Shown here: in pieces, positions 35,602-43,546 of the stretch
How the letters are laid out: the number at the start of each line of letters is the position of its first letter
Numbering within the stretch: position 1 is the stretch's first letter
Source of the DNA: Elusimicrobiota bacterium
GTDB taxonomy: Bacteria; Elusimicrobiota; UBA5214; JBBAAG01
Assembly: GCA_041658405.1 (NCBI GenBank)
Contig: JBBAAG010000004.1
Location: 1 to 64,000, forward strand
Direction of reading: 5' to 3'
DNA length: 64,000 nucleotides
Made by a program: the position numbers and the translations under genes
The notes under the pieces: generated by a model
What the model was told of the DNA's origin: nothing
The model's database searches: none
The model's input: the letters and a program-made list of their open reading frames with translations, nothing else

Positions 35602-36096
35602 TTAAACTTCAGCAAAAACAACTGCGTAATTGTGCCCGTAAAGTTTAGCGCATTTAGGGCATGTGGTGAAGTAAACATAATACTTCTTTACTATCTTCCC
35701 TTGTGAGACAATGAAAGGTTCCATTTCTTCTATCCACTTTGGCACCGCGTTATACGGCCCGTCAAATACTTTACTGAGAAACTCACCGGTAAATTTAACG
35801 GTTTTCTCATTTGGCACCTCTTTTGTTACTGCCATGTATAGTTCGGATTTCCAGGGGGATGGGTCGGTTGCAAGAAACAGGAAGTCTTCCAATGCCGGTG
35901 CTGCGCCGGCTGCCTGAGCAGAAGCCCACATACGTGCCATCTTTTTACCTAGCAGCGGGGGGAATGGTATATGGAATATCTGCGGGATTGTATCTTTGAT
36001 AAACAGTTTATCTTTCCAGAAACTATTTTTTTCATTCCATTTTGCAGGGTCAAACTTCGGGCAACATTGAACATTATTACCGTCTTGGTGTTTCAT
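35602..36096 (-). CDS. small CC...CPKC protein, copy B
   Basis: 164-residue soluble protein of a family I know only from uncharacterised homologues, some labelled merely hydrolase. A cysteine pair near the N-terminus (QCCPKFDPAKW) and a C-terminal TTCPKCAKLYGHNY could together form a four-cysteine metal site. Between them lie KEVPNEKTVKFTGEFLSKVF and DGPY, giving an alpha/beta core that resembles GyrI-like effector-binding domains; that resemblance is a guess. It is a tandem duplicate of 36114-36611, with every motif conserved and clearly diverged elsewhere. The genes are 17 bp apart and share a strand. Confidence 0.6.
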   Translation of the reverse strand: MKHQDGNNVQCCPKFDPAKWNEKNSFWKDKLFIKDTIPQIFHIPFPPLLGKKMARMWASAQAAGAAPALEDFLFLATDPSPWKSELYMAVTKEVPNEKTVKFTGEFLSKVFDGPYNAVPKWIEEMEPFIVSQGKIVKKYYVYFTTCPKCAKLYGHNYAVVFAEV

Positions 36097-36113
36097 CCAT
36101 TATCCGCCTTTCG

Positions 36114-36611
36114 TCATGCTATCTGCGCAAAGATGACAACATAATTTTTGCCGTACACTTTCGCGCATTTAGGACATGTGGTATACGAGAAGTACAGTTT
36201 GTTGATTTTCTTGCTCTTGGATTCCACGTACTTCGTCATTTCCTGCATCCACTTCCCGATATCCTGGTATGGCCCTTCAAACACTTTGGTTAGAAACGTA
36301 CCGGTGAGTGTTGCCATCTGCGCGCCAGGAACTTCTTTTGCAACATCGATGTATATATCAGCACCCCACAACGACTTTTCGTCGGTCAGCATCAGCTGGT
36401 AGGGCGATTTCGCCGCTGCTTTCTCGATTAACGCCATATTTTTTGTAACTTTACTCCCGAAGTTTAACGGGATATGCATAAAACTTGTTACATGATCCTT
36501 CACGAATATCTTGTTCGTCCACATAATTTCTTTTTCCTGCCACGGTGCGGGATCGAACGGGTCACAGCATCCTGTGTGTTTCACTGCCTGGTTAACTTTT
36601 TCTTCTACCAT
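36114..36611 (-). CDS. small CC...CPKC protein, copy A
   Basis: 165 residues, paralogue of the gene at 35602. Shared landmarks are GCCDPFDPAPWQEK, IFVKD, KEVPGAQMATLTGTFLTKVF, EGPYQDIGKW and TTCPKCAKVYGKNYVV. It begins after GGAGGAAT with ATG 36611 and is the first gene of the pair. Conservation of both cysteine pairs in the two copies argues for a metal-binding or redox role. No signal peptide and no membrane span. Confidence 0.6.
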   Translation of the reverse strand: MVEEKVNQAVKHTGCCDPFDPAPWQEKEIMWTNKIFVKDHVTSFMHIPLNFGSKVTKNMALIEKAAAKSPYQLMLTDEKSLWGADIYIDVAKEVPGAQMATLTGTFLTKVFEGPYQDIGKWMQEMTKYVESKSKKINKLYFSYTTCPKCAKVYGKNYVVIFAQIA

Positions 36612-36646
36612 ACTATTCCTCCTGCTGTAAAAATATATTTGGGTTG

Positions 36647-37417
36647 TTACTTATATATTACAAAATAACCGGCTATTATTGAACATATAATCATTACACC
36701 ACCCCAGATATAGTCCGTTACCCGCGCCTTTTCCCCGTACCCTTTGGCAAGCGGATTTGAAAAAATGAAGAAACAGCCCATAATAAAAATAAATATGGTT
36801 AAGCATGTATTGGCTATCTGTATTTGTTCCGGGGTTATATATAAAGAAAACTTTATAGCAAATACTGTAACAAAACTCGTGAGAAAACCGAAGATTACGT
36901 AAAACGCGGGATGGTCGTAATCTATTCCCTCACGAATTTTTGTTATTGCTATTTTATTATTACCGCCTCTGCTGGTTAGTTGTTTAAATAAATCTTCAAA
37001 ATTATCCAGCCCGTTTAAAACCATGGTATTCCCGCCTATATAACTAAGTTTCAGTTCTCTTATACTACCCGCTGTTGTTCTTTTAATATACATTTTTGTA
37101 ATATTTTCAAATAAAACTTTTTCATGCGACTTAACCGAAATTCTTTCAATGCTCTGTTCGGTTAATATAACTTTTGTCTTAATAAATGTTTTGAAGAAGC
37201 TTATCAGCCAAACCCTGCTTATTATCAGTAATACAAGAAAAACGGCAAACGATGGTATGCATAATACTAAATTGTTTATAATAAACATGTTGAACACCAA
37301 TGGGAATATTATTATTAAACAAACAAATATTGTTACGATTAAAGTTGTATATGCAGTTATTCTTCTTCTAACTTCTGGTTTTGACACAACGAATTTACAA
37401 ATATTAGCTTGTTCCAT
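36647..37417 (-). CDS. membrane protein with PH-like domain
   Basis: 256 residues. Two hydrophobic spans lie at ~21-70, then a soluble stretch (~85-145) reading KVILTEQSIERISVKSHEKV and LFENITKMYIKRTTAGSI, which looks like a bacterial PH (bPH) domain. Three further spans lie at ~170-255. Function unknown. The ribosome-binding site is weak (GGGAAAATG). The preceding stretch 37418-37499 shows nothing. Confidence 0.55.
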   Translation of the reverse strand: MEQANICKFVVSKPEVRRRITAYTTLIVTIFVCLIIIFPLVFNMFIINNLVLCIPSFAVFLVLLIISRVWLISFFKTFIKTKVILTEQSIERISVKSHEKVLFENITKMYIKRTTAGSIRELKLSYIGGNTMVLNGLDNFEDLFKQLTSRGGNNKIAITKIREGIDYDHPAFYVIFGFLTSFVTVFAIKFSLYITPEQIQIANTCLTIFIFIMGCFFIFSNPLAKGYGEKARVTDYIWGGVMIICSIIAGYFVIYK

Positions 37418-37499
37418 TTTCCCTGATCAATCCTTCGCTGGCAGCAAATTTTACGTCGCCAAGCGAGTCATGTGTTATTACAGTCAATACCAGCCTATT

Positions 37500-37925
37500 T
37501 TATTTCGATAATCTTTCAAATACGTCACAGAATACCGCGTCGCGGTACACGTGATAAACCGTTTTTATCAAGTGGCGGGTATTGTCGAAACTATACATAT
37601 TCTCGTACGTAAACACCGGGCTTTGAACATATCTTGAGGGCAACCACTTGGCGTTTATCAACCACGCAACTGCTGTGAGGTCCCACACAACTTTTGAATA
37701 CGCTCCGATTGCTATTACATACAACTCACCCTTGGCTTCCCTCGCTTTTTTCACGAGGTCGTGCGCAGCGTATACGGCCTTGAGGTTAATCCTGTCGCCT
37801 GATTTCAATGCTTAAGCCAGTGCGAACTGGTCGTCGATTTCATTAAACGTATCTGTATCAAGTACTGCGTCAACCATACCCCCAGGTGTTTTAAGTGCAT
37901 TTACTATTTCTTCGTTTGTAGGCAT
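37500..37925 (-). pseudogene. nucleoside hydrolase pseudogene with stop and internal deletions
   Basis: From ATG 37925 the minus strand reads MPTNEEIVNALKTPGG and then VLDTDTFNEIDDQFALA, the calcium-binding N-terminus of inosine/uridine-preferring nucleoside hydrolases (DxDxxxDD). A TAA then replaces the usual tyrosine codon (37812-37814 region) and the same frame continues ALKSGDRINLKAVYAA. Two internal jumps follow. After VYAA it passes to HDLVKKAREAKGELYVIAIG, and then directly to the C-terminal KVVWDLTAVAWLINAKWLPS. About 180 of some 320 residues are missing. It is a non-functional remnant. Confidence 0.75.
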
Positions 37926-37972
37926 TATAATCTCCTTATTTTTCAGAGATAACAAGCATCTCATAATTCATT

Positions 37973-38767
37973 TCATCTGTGTTTTGACTTGTACCCTACA
38001 ACAAACAACCTTTTAAATGTGAATATAACTTTCCCATTTTCTTGTAATGAATAAGATTTTTGTATTTCACCCAATACCTCTTTTTCAAAGTCCGTTTTTT
38101 CTGAATCACTGCTTAAACTATCCAGATACGGTTTCAGGCCTGTACTTTTTGACCATTCAATAATCGCAGGTTGTGATTCTAAAACATGCAAATATTGGGT
38201 TTCCCATAATTCAATGAAAGACATTTTTGGGGATAAGATATTGTAATAGAAACTATAGTCGTGATATGTAAATAGCTTTGAGCAATGCTCAGTTTTATTT
38301 TTCCAACGCTCTTCTTGAGCAACATTATCCAGTATTTTACCAAGCGGCATGTCTCTAAACAATGGTATTTGAAATGCTAAAACCCCGTTTTCAGTAAGTA
38401 GTGCATCGAACGTCTTTAGCAAGTTTTCATGATTGGGAATCCATTGTATTGTTGCGTTTGAAAAGACAATATCAAACTTTGTTTCCGACGAATAACTTGC
38501 CGCGTCTGCCTGAACCCACTCGCATTGCGGATAATTTTGTTTTGCTTTCTCAATCATATTCGGCGAGCTATCGATTCCCAGTATTTTAGCGGTAGGCCAC
38601 CGGTCCATCAACACTTTACTGCTGTTCCCCGGCCCGCAGCCGATATCAATAATGTTTTGTGGCTGATAGCTTATCTTAATCCTGTTAACCAAATCAATTG
38701 ACGGCTGGGCTCGTTCATTCCCGAACTTTAAATATGCGTCTGGGTTCCAGTCGGTTTTATAATTCAT
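37973..38767 (-). CDS. Tam-like SAM-dependent methyltransferase
   Basis: 264 residues from ATG 38767; the frame opens at 38785, but family members begin near DWNP. SAM motif I is IIDIGCGPGNSS, followed by LGIDSSPNMIEKAK, WVQADA and FDIVFSNATIQWIPNHENLL. The N-terminus (TDWNPDAYLKFGNERAQPS) matches trans-aconitate 2-methyltransferase, which detoxifies trans-aconitate by methyl-ester formation. Other class I methyltransferases with the same N-terminus exist, so the substrate is only probable. No good ribosome-binding site is seen, and the start overlaps a RhuM-like scrap, so a recent rearrangement upstream is likely. AT-rich relative to the core genes. Confidence 0.7.
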   Translation of the reverse strand: MNYKTDWNPDAYLKFGNERAQPSIDLVNRIKISYQPQNIIDIGCGPGNSSKVLMDRWPTAKILGIDSSPNMIEKAKQNYPQCEWVQADAASYSSETKFDIVFSNATIQWIPNHENLLKTFDALLTENGVLAFQIPLFRDMPLGKILDNVAQEERWKNKTEHCSKLFTYHDYSFYYNILSPKMSFIELWETQYLHVLESQPAIIEWSKSTGLKPYLDSLSSDSEKTDFEKEVLGEIQKSYSLQENGKVIFTFKRLFVVGYKSKHR

Positions 38768-38870
38768 AGTGCTTGCCATCTGCATTAGTTATCGAGAATT
38801 CCTCGGTAACTGATTTATTATCCGGTTTGAAAATATTTTTAATATTAAGAGATATATTGTTGATAGTCAT
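38757..38870 (-). pseudogene. partial duplicate of rhuM
   Basis: A 37-codon frame from ATG 38870 reads INNISLNIKNIF and SVTEEFSI. These match the adjacent RhuM's DNISLHLKNIY and STTEEFSAV, with the DNA string GAGAATTCCTCGGT shared exactly. It begins 5 nt after the RhuM stop and runs into the methyltransferase start. It is a scrap of a second, diverged RhuM-family gene. Confidence 0.6.
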
Positions 38871-38875
38871 TTATG

Positions 38876-39898
38876 CTATTTATTTTTCTTTTTCTCAATA
38901 TCTAATATTTTCTTAACCTCACGGTCAAAATCGGAAACATAGTTTTTATCCTGAACCTTTTTGAATTCATCATATTCTTTTAGCGCCAATGTTTCCGCTA
39001 CTTCATGGCTGATTTTACCGGCATTAGTCAAAATATCGTATTCGCTAAATTTTAGAAAAGCGTTAAGTTTTTCCACCCAATCCTTCATAGTCATTGCCTT
39101 GCCTCGCGCCGCTTGCATCTCAGCATAATCCAAATACATATTTCCAATGCGGTTCAAGTGTTCCAGCTCTTTTTTGTCCAGGTAATTTTTTGCAATTACT
39201 GTGTCGCTTGGCATAATTTTCCCTTGAGGAGAGCGCCTCCAAGAGGTTAATCCCATTTTGTCTTTTTTACTGCTCACGCGTTCCGTAATAATTTCTGCTG
39301 CGGTTTTTCCAGTTATGGCAAAATGAAGTTTATTTTGTACGGTAGCAAAAAACTCTTTACTCTCATATGCTTTTGGCGAATAATCGATTGCGGTGGCATA
39401 AATATCGGTAATTTTTTGATATATCCTTCGCTCACTAGTGCGGATATCTTTAATTTCTTCATAAAGCTCATCAAAATACCTGGCGCTAAAACGAGAGCCG
39501 TATTTCATTCGATTGACATCCAGGGCATAGCCCTTGTGGATATAATTTTTCAAAATTCCGGTTGCCCACTGGCGAAACTGCGCTCCTCGCTCGGAACTTA
39601 CTCGATAACCAACGGCAATAATGGCTTCAAGGCTATAAAAAGCTACCTTTCTGGAAACTTCTCTTTCGCCTTCTTTTTGAACTGCCGAGAATTCCTCGGT
39701 AGTTGATTGTTGATCAACTTCATGTTCCTGATAAATATTCTTTAAGTGAAGTGATATATTATCCGCAGAACAATCAAAAAGCTCGGCCATTTTTTTCTGA
39801 GTTAACCAAATATTATCGTCAGCAAACAATACTTCAATGTTCACTGATCCGTCAGGCGTTTGGTAGAAGGCAATTTGATTATCCGGTATTTTTTTCAT
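38876..39898 (-). CDS. RhuM family protein
   Basis: 340 residues, full length for the virulence-RhuM family. It opens IAFYQTPDGSVNIEVLFADD and WLTQKKMAELFDCS, an HTH-like N-terminus. It continues with KVAFYSLEAIIAVGYRVSS and FRQWATGILKNYIHKGYALD, the family core. The C-terminal half (~190-330) includes MTMKDWVEKLNAFLKFSEYD, known from Fic/DOC-associated or phage-antirepressor-like proteins. The molecular role is unknown. RhuM genes often sit inside type I restriction loci. Here the stop of a short frame resembling an HsdM tail overlaps its start codon, supporting that origin. Confidence 0.75.
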   Translation of the reverse strand: MKKIPDNQIAFYQTPDGSVNIEVLFADDNIWLTQKKMAELFDCSADNISLHLKNIYQEHEVDQQSTTEEFSAVQKEGEREVSRKVAFYSLEAIIAVGYRVSSERGAQFRQWATGILKNYIHKGYALDVNRMKYGSRFSARYFDELYEEIKDIRTSERRIYQKITDIYATAIDYSPKAYESKEFFATVQNKLHFAITGKTAAEIITERVSSKKDKMGLTSWRRSPQGKIMPSDTVIAKNYLDKKELEHLNRIGNMYLDYAEMQAARGKAMTMKDWVEKLNAFLKFSEYDILTNAGKISHEVAETLALKEYDEFKKVQDKNYVSDFDREVKKILDIEKKKNK

Positions 39899-40014
39899 AG
39901 TATCTTTCTCCAGTCCTCCACGATTTTCTTTTCCAGCTCGTGCGCTTCGTCAGTCAATTTTGTAAACTTACCCATCAGATCCTCCATCATCGCGTCAAAA
40001 TCCACGTCGCTCAT
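39895..40014 (-). pseudogene. short frame resembling a type I methylase (HsdM) tail
   Basis: A 39-codon frame from ATG 40014 reads MSDVDFDAMMEDLMGKFTKL and DEAHELEKKIVEDW. It stops at TGA overlapping the RhuM ATG (ATGA). The acidic helical pattern resembles the extreme C-terminus of HsdM proteins that precede rhuM or hsdS in type I loci. A stop lies just upstream, so the rest of HsdM is missing. It could instead be a genuine small coupled protein. Confidence 0.35.
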
Positions 40015-40325
40015 TTCTGTATATTAAATCTCAAAATACTGGCTCATTAAGTAATTTTACTGACCAAGATTTTCTGTGTGAATCTGTCACAAATACCGAC
40101 TCTCTAATGTTTAATGGTCTAATTGATAAGTAATGTAGCCCATCCTCCATTTGAAAAATGTAATCTTTTACCATTTAGCCTACTAGTCGTAATATATCCT
40201 GTTAAATCATCAGCTTTTGTATTTTTTTCAACTGGCAGTTGTTTTGATCGAAGTTTGAATTTTTATGACGAAAATCCCAACACCGAATTTCGTGCCAGTG
40301 AAACTGTCGCGCCACTAAAACAAAT
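40015..40325. other. gap with decayed coding traces
   Basis: On the minus strand two overlapping frames each give 35-50 codons of protein-like sequence, for instance LTGYITTSRLNGKRLHFSNG ending at a TAG. Neither has a start and I recognise neither. It reads like eroded coding sequence between the RhuM and nuclease remnants. Confidence 0.3.
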
Positions 40326-41406
40326 TTACTTCCCCTTGTGTATTCTATACTTAAAAGCTCGTCTAAATCCAGCATTTTCAGCTTCTTTAACAGTTTTACA
40401 ATAAAATTCGCCGTATTTATTTTCAAGTTTTGTTTTATCATATTGTTGGTCAAAAGGAAGATGATATATTTTTGTACCATTAATTTTTGAAGTGTGGCAT
40501 TTGATACAAGGATATACTTTATCAAATTTAAAATTTTCCTTTAGATCAATTTTTAATTCCATCGCAAATCTTCTTGCTAAATCGGATAATTGAGTTGAAG
40601 TATAGAATATTGCCCGCACTTTTCTATCGGGATTTTCATCTTTATATTGAAAAACTGTTCCAAAAAACTGAAAAATGTGTTTTTCGTAAATTGTCCTAAA
40701 CTGCGACCAATTCTTGCACTGGATAACGATAAAATCTTTCCCTTTCTGGCAAATCAAATCACGACCCAAATCTTCAACCCCTTTAAAAAATCCCTACATA
40801 ATCAACATCATAACCCTCTTGCTCATAAAGATAACCAATATATCTTTCATAAAGACGACCAATGAACCATTTGGATTTTGGACGCTTCCAAAATCTATCC
40901 AAAGCCATTTGGTTTCTTTCTACGCTCGGCAATTTTCTATACTCTTCTTTTGTAAGATACTGAGTTGTCGCATCTTCTAATTCTTCTTCTGAGTATTCTT
41001 TTAAAAGCACCCGCTCTTGCTCTGTTGCGATATCGACTTCTTCTCTTAGATCAACGAGAGAAGGTACGATATACTCATAATATTCAATAAGGTATTGAGC
41101 AATTTTCTTTTCTTTTTCTGCCTCTCGCCTTAATCTCGATTGTTCTTTTACAATCAAACTTGCAGAAACAGCAGAATGTTTCTTGTACTGCAAAAAATCA
41201 ACAATACTTTTGTCTTGCAATTTAAAAAAATCTTCATACGCCTTTGCAAGCCACGGAAACCCAATCTGCCTTTCTTTTGCTAATTGAATTACTCCTTTTT
41301 CCTGTTCCTCTAACCGTTTAAAAGAAGTATCAAAATTTTTTGACGCATTATTAAAATCAGATAAAAGATTAATGAGTTCTTGTTTTGTTCTGTCGTAGTA
41401 GCTCAT
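40326..41406 (-). pseudogene. Mrr-like restriction endonuclease, frameshifted
   Basis: Two frames join into one protein of about 355 residues. The first (41406-40783) has a coiled-coil N-terminus, KEEYRKLPSVERNQ, and ends EGYDVDYVGIF. The second (to 40326) continues LGRDLICQKGKDFIVIQCKN, then KVYPCIKCHTSK and YHLPFDQQYDKTK. The break lies in a run of six T on the coding strand (about 40789-40796); removing one T gives GIFKGVEDLGRD without a gap. The GRD...QCK string fits the D-(Q/E)xK active site of Mrr-type PD-(D/E)xK nucleases. The frameshift may be a true mutation, a sequencing slip in the homopolymer or slippage expression. The start overlaps the upstream zinc-ribbon gene stop (ATGA). Confidence 0.7.
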
Positions 41407-41864
41407 AGGTGTAAATATGCTTGCCTAATATCATCAATAACTTGCTCATTGATGGATTTTTTAAGTTCTGCTCTCGCTTGTACGATATTATTCGTGTAAT
41501 CACATTTTGGATATTTTGTGCAACCCATAAACTTGCCGAATTTGCCTTTCCGAACTACGAGATAACCTTCTTTGCATTTTGGACACTCGTTCATTAACTC
41601 GACATCTCTTCCCCAAAGTTGCCTCATTAATCCATCAATTTCTTCTCTTATCGGGTCAGTTTTTTCATGTTTTATGTGCGCTAATTTGTTTTTATAACCT
41701 TCAATGACTGTCTCAATATTTAATCCATTTAAAACCTCCGTGGCAACTTGATCTCTGATCTTTTCTCTATGCCCTTTAAAAGCATCGGATATTTTGGAAA
41801 ACAGCCATTCAATTAGAAAGACGGTTCCTACGAAAAACCCAATTATGTAAATTAATGTTGTCAT
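41403..41864 (-). CDS. membrane-anchored topoisomerase-type zinc-ribbon protein
   Basis: 153 residues: one N-terminal membrane span (TLIYIIGFFVGTVFLIEWLF), a helical stretch, then a C4 zinc ribbon of the topoisomerase I type, ECPKCKEGYLVVRKGKFGKF and MGCTKYPKCDYT. The ribbon normally binds DNA in topoisomerase tails. Here it is alone, tethered to the membrane, and translationally coupled to the Mrr-like nuclease that follows. I infer a two-gene DNA-targeting, possibly anti-mobile-element, unit. Confidence 0.65.
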   Translation of the reverse strand: MTTLIYIIGFFVGTVFLIEWLFSKISDAFKGHREKIRDQVATEVLNGLNIETVIEGYKNKLAHIKHEKTDPIREEIDGLMRQLWGRDVELMNECPKCKEGYLVVRKGKFGKFMGCTKYPKCDYTNNIVQARAELKKSINEQVIDDIRQAYLHL

Positions 41865-41906
41865 ATTACTTTATTAAATCCTTAATATTTAACACATTGA
41901 CAATCT

Positions 41907-41933
41907 TTGCCGAGTGGCGAAGCCGCGAGGCAA
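41907..41933. repeat. GC-rich hairpin
   Basis: TTGCC-ga-GTGGC-gaa-GCCGC-ga-GGCAA folds into an almost perfect stem with one G-U pair. It lies upstream of the zinc-ribbon gene and 29 nt from the tRNA-Ser half-copy. No T-run follows, so it is not a standard terminator; it may mark an element end. Confidence 0.45.
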
Positions 41934-41961
41934 CATCTCTCAAAAATTCTGAATGTGATAA

Positions 41962-42020
41962 TTGGCGGAGAGGGAGGGATTTGAACCCCCGGTAAGCTTG
42001 CGCCTACACTGGTTTTCAAG
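41962..42020 (-). repeat. 59-bp direct repeat: 3' half of tRNA-Ser(UGA), distal copy
   Basis: Identical over 59 bp to 43385-43443 and in the same orientation. It covers the tRNA from the anticodon loop to the encoded CCA. Beyond the anticodon loop the sequence (42021-42055) cannot rebuild the anticodon stem or D arm, so this copy is not a working tRNA. This is the signature of an attachment site left by site-specific integration into a tRNA gene. The remainder of 42056-42233 is AT-rich and holds only a possible promoter for the URO-D gene. Confidence 0.75.
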
Positions 42021-42233
42021 TGACTACACAAAAACACATTCCCTGTCTCCCCGTACCTACAGAAATATTACAACAAATGAAGGGTTATAGACAACTTTAT
42101 ATTTCCATAACTTACCCCGATTTTAGAGCGCATTAATCTTATTGATTTACCTAACCTAAATGATAAAATGTTGCCTAAGATTAAAGACGCTTATAAGAAA
42201 AAATGTTTTAATTTATCATAGGAGGTAGCCGTA

Positions 42234-43364
42234 ATGATAGATTTTGAAAAACACAAAAATGAGGTTCAGGAGTTGTGGGAGAAGTATAACCGCCGTGAAA
42301 ATGAACGCGTACCCATAGCTTTTGCGACTGATGAACAGTTTTGGTTAAAATATGCCGGAAAAACATTTAAAGAGTTTTATACTAACCCGAAAACACATCT
42401 AGAAGTACAATTAGAAACAAAGAATTTTGTAGCGAACAATATTATTGGCGATTCGGTACCCGGTATACCGGACCGTTGGGGTGTTTCAGTACAACTTTGG
42501 ATGGAAGAAAACGAATTTTATGATGCGGAAGTAGTCTATCAGGAAAACGATTACGCCTGGGCTAAATGTTTACCTTTAAGTAAAGAAGATTTATTGAAAC
42601 ATCTTGCTGACCTTGATCCAGAAGTGCAGGTGAAAAAAAATAGTGCGTACAAAATGTATTTATCATTATGTGAGCTAGCTGAAGGAAAAATGTTTTTAGA
42701 TAAACCTATTAATATTGCAGTTCCAGGCGGTTCAACACACGGGATTTTTACCAAAGCGGCAGAATTACGCGGATTAGAACAGATGTGTATGGACATTTAC
42801 GATGATCCGGAATGGGTAGAAAAATATTTGTCTTTATTTACCGAGAAAACAATCGCCCGAATTAAAGCGTGGCATAAAATTATTCGCGGGACGGAATTAC
42901 AGATACCATCCAACAGCCGGTTTCATATTTGTGATGATAGTATCCAAATGATATCACAGGATGTTTATGAACAGTTTGTCTTACCGCATCATTTGAAATT
43001 ATATAATTCATTTAACCGTAGCGGCCGGGGAATGCACTTGTGCGGGCGGAGTATGCAGCATTATAAAACATTACATGATAAACTGGGCATACTTTGTATT
43101 GACGGCCCGGGTGTGTTTGCTGATCACGGGGAGTATTTAAAAGAATTTGGAGGCGGATTTTCCTTTCAAGCACAGACTGACCATACTGTTTTAGGGTTAG
43201 GTACGGCGGAACAAATCGAAGATATGGTAAAGCAACTTTTACGGCCGGAGACGAAAATACCAGGACGTTTTAATATAATAGGATTCATTCATAAAGAAAC
43301 GCGGTTAGAGAATATTGAACTGTGTTATAATTTAGTCCGTAAATACGGAATAATAGATAAATAA
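42234..43364 (+). CDS. uroporphyrinogen decarboxylase-family protein (MtaA/CmuA-like)
   Basis: 376 residues of the URO-D superfamily, the branch that includes corrinoid-dependent methyltransferases. The C-terminal GMHLCGRSMQHY contains the HxC zinc-ligand pair used for thiol activation in MtaA/MtbA-like enzymes, and a final ligand may lie further on. No corrinoid protein is encoded nearby. AGGAGG precedes the ATG. It is the only plus-strand gene in the accessory strip, noticeably AT-rich, and lies between two copies of the tRNA-Ser 3' half. Large paralogous sets of such genes occur in glycan-degrading candidate phyla, mostly without known substrates. Haem synthesis is unlikely given the divergent N-terminus. 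Confidence 0.75.
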   Translation: MIDFEKHKNEVQELWEKYNRRENERVPIAFATDEQFWLKYAGKTFKEFYTNPKTHLEVQLETKNFVANNIIGDSVPGIPDRWGVSVQLWMEENEFYDAEVVYQENDYAWAKCLPLSKEDLLKHLADLDPEVQVKKNSAYKMYLSLCELAEGKMFLDKPINIAVPGGSTHGIFTKAAELRGLEQMCMDIYDDPEWVEKYLSLFTEKTIARIKAWHKIIRGTELQIPSNSRFHICDDSIQMISQDVYEQFVLPHHLKLYNSFNRSGRGMHLCGRSMQHYKTLHDKLGILCIDGPGVFADHGEYLKEFGGGFSFQAQTDHTVLGLGTAEQIEDMVKQLLRPETKIPGRFNIIGFIHKETRLENIELCYNLVRKYGIIDK

Positions 43365-43384
43365 TAAAAGGTTCTTCTATATTC

Positions 43385-43443
43385 TTGGCGGAGAGGGAGG
43401 GATTTGAACCCCCGGTAAGCTTGCGCCTACACTGGTTTTCAAG
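43385..43443 (-). repeat. 59-bp direct repeat: proximal copy within intact tRNA-Ser
   Basis: Partner of the copy at 41962-42020. Recombination between the two would excise a 1,423-bp circle carrying only the URO-D-family gene. Confidence 0.75.
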
Positions 43444-43475
43444 ACCAGCACCATCGGCCGCTCGGTCACCTCTCC
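43386..43475 (-). tRNA. tRNA-Ser (anticodon UGA)
   Basis: Class II tRNA of 90 nt with encoded CCA. The acceptor stem is GGAGAGG/CCTCTCC. The anticodon stem is CTGGT/ACCAG with loop CTTGAAA, giving anticodon TGA. A long variable arm follows (GTAGGCGCAAGCTTAC region), and the T loop is GGTTCAAATCC. It lies 71 bp downstream of serS on the same strand. Its 3' half is repeated at 41962-42020. Confidence 0.93.
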
Positions 43476-43546
43476 GTTTATGTAAAGCTTACGATAATTA
43501 TTATAACCAAACCCGCGAGTCCACGCAACTATATATCGTTACTGTT

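Noticed and set aside
40202..40525. 107-codon minus-strand frame
   Set aside because: It overlaps the second half of the Mrr-like nuclease in another frame, and its first part is low-complexity Lys/Leu/Ile sequence.
41962..42055. Second functional tRNA-Ser
   Set aside because: The 5' half cannot form the anticodon stem or D arm; only the 3' half is intact.
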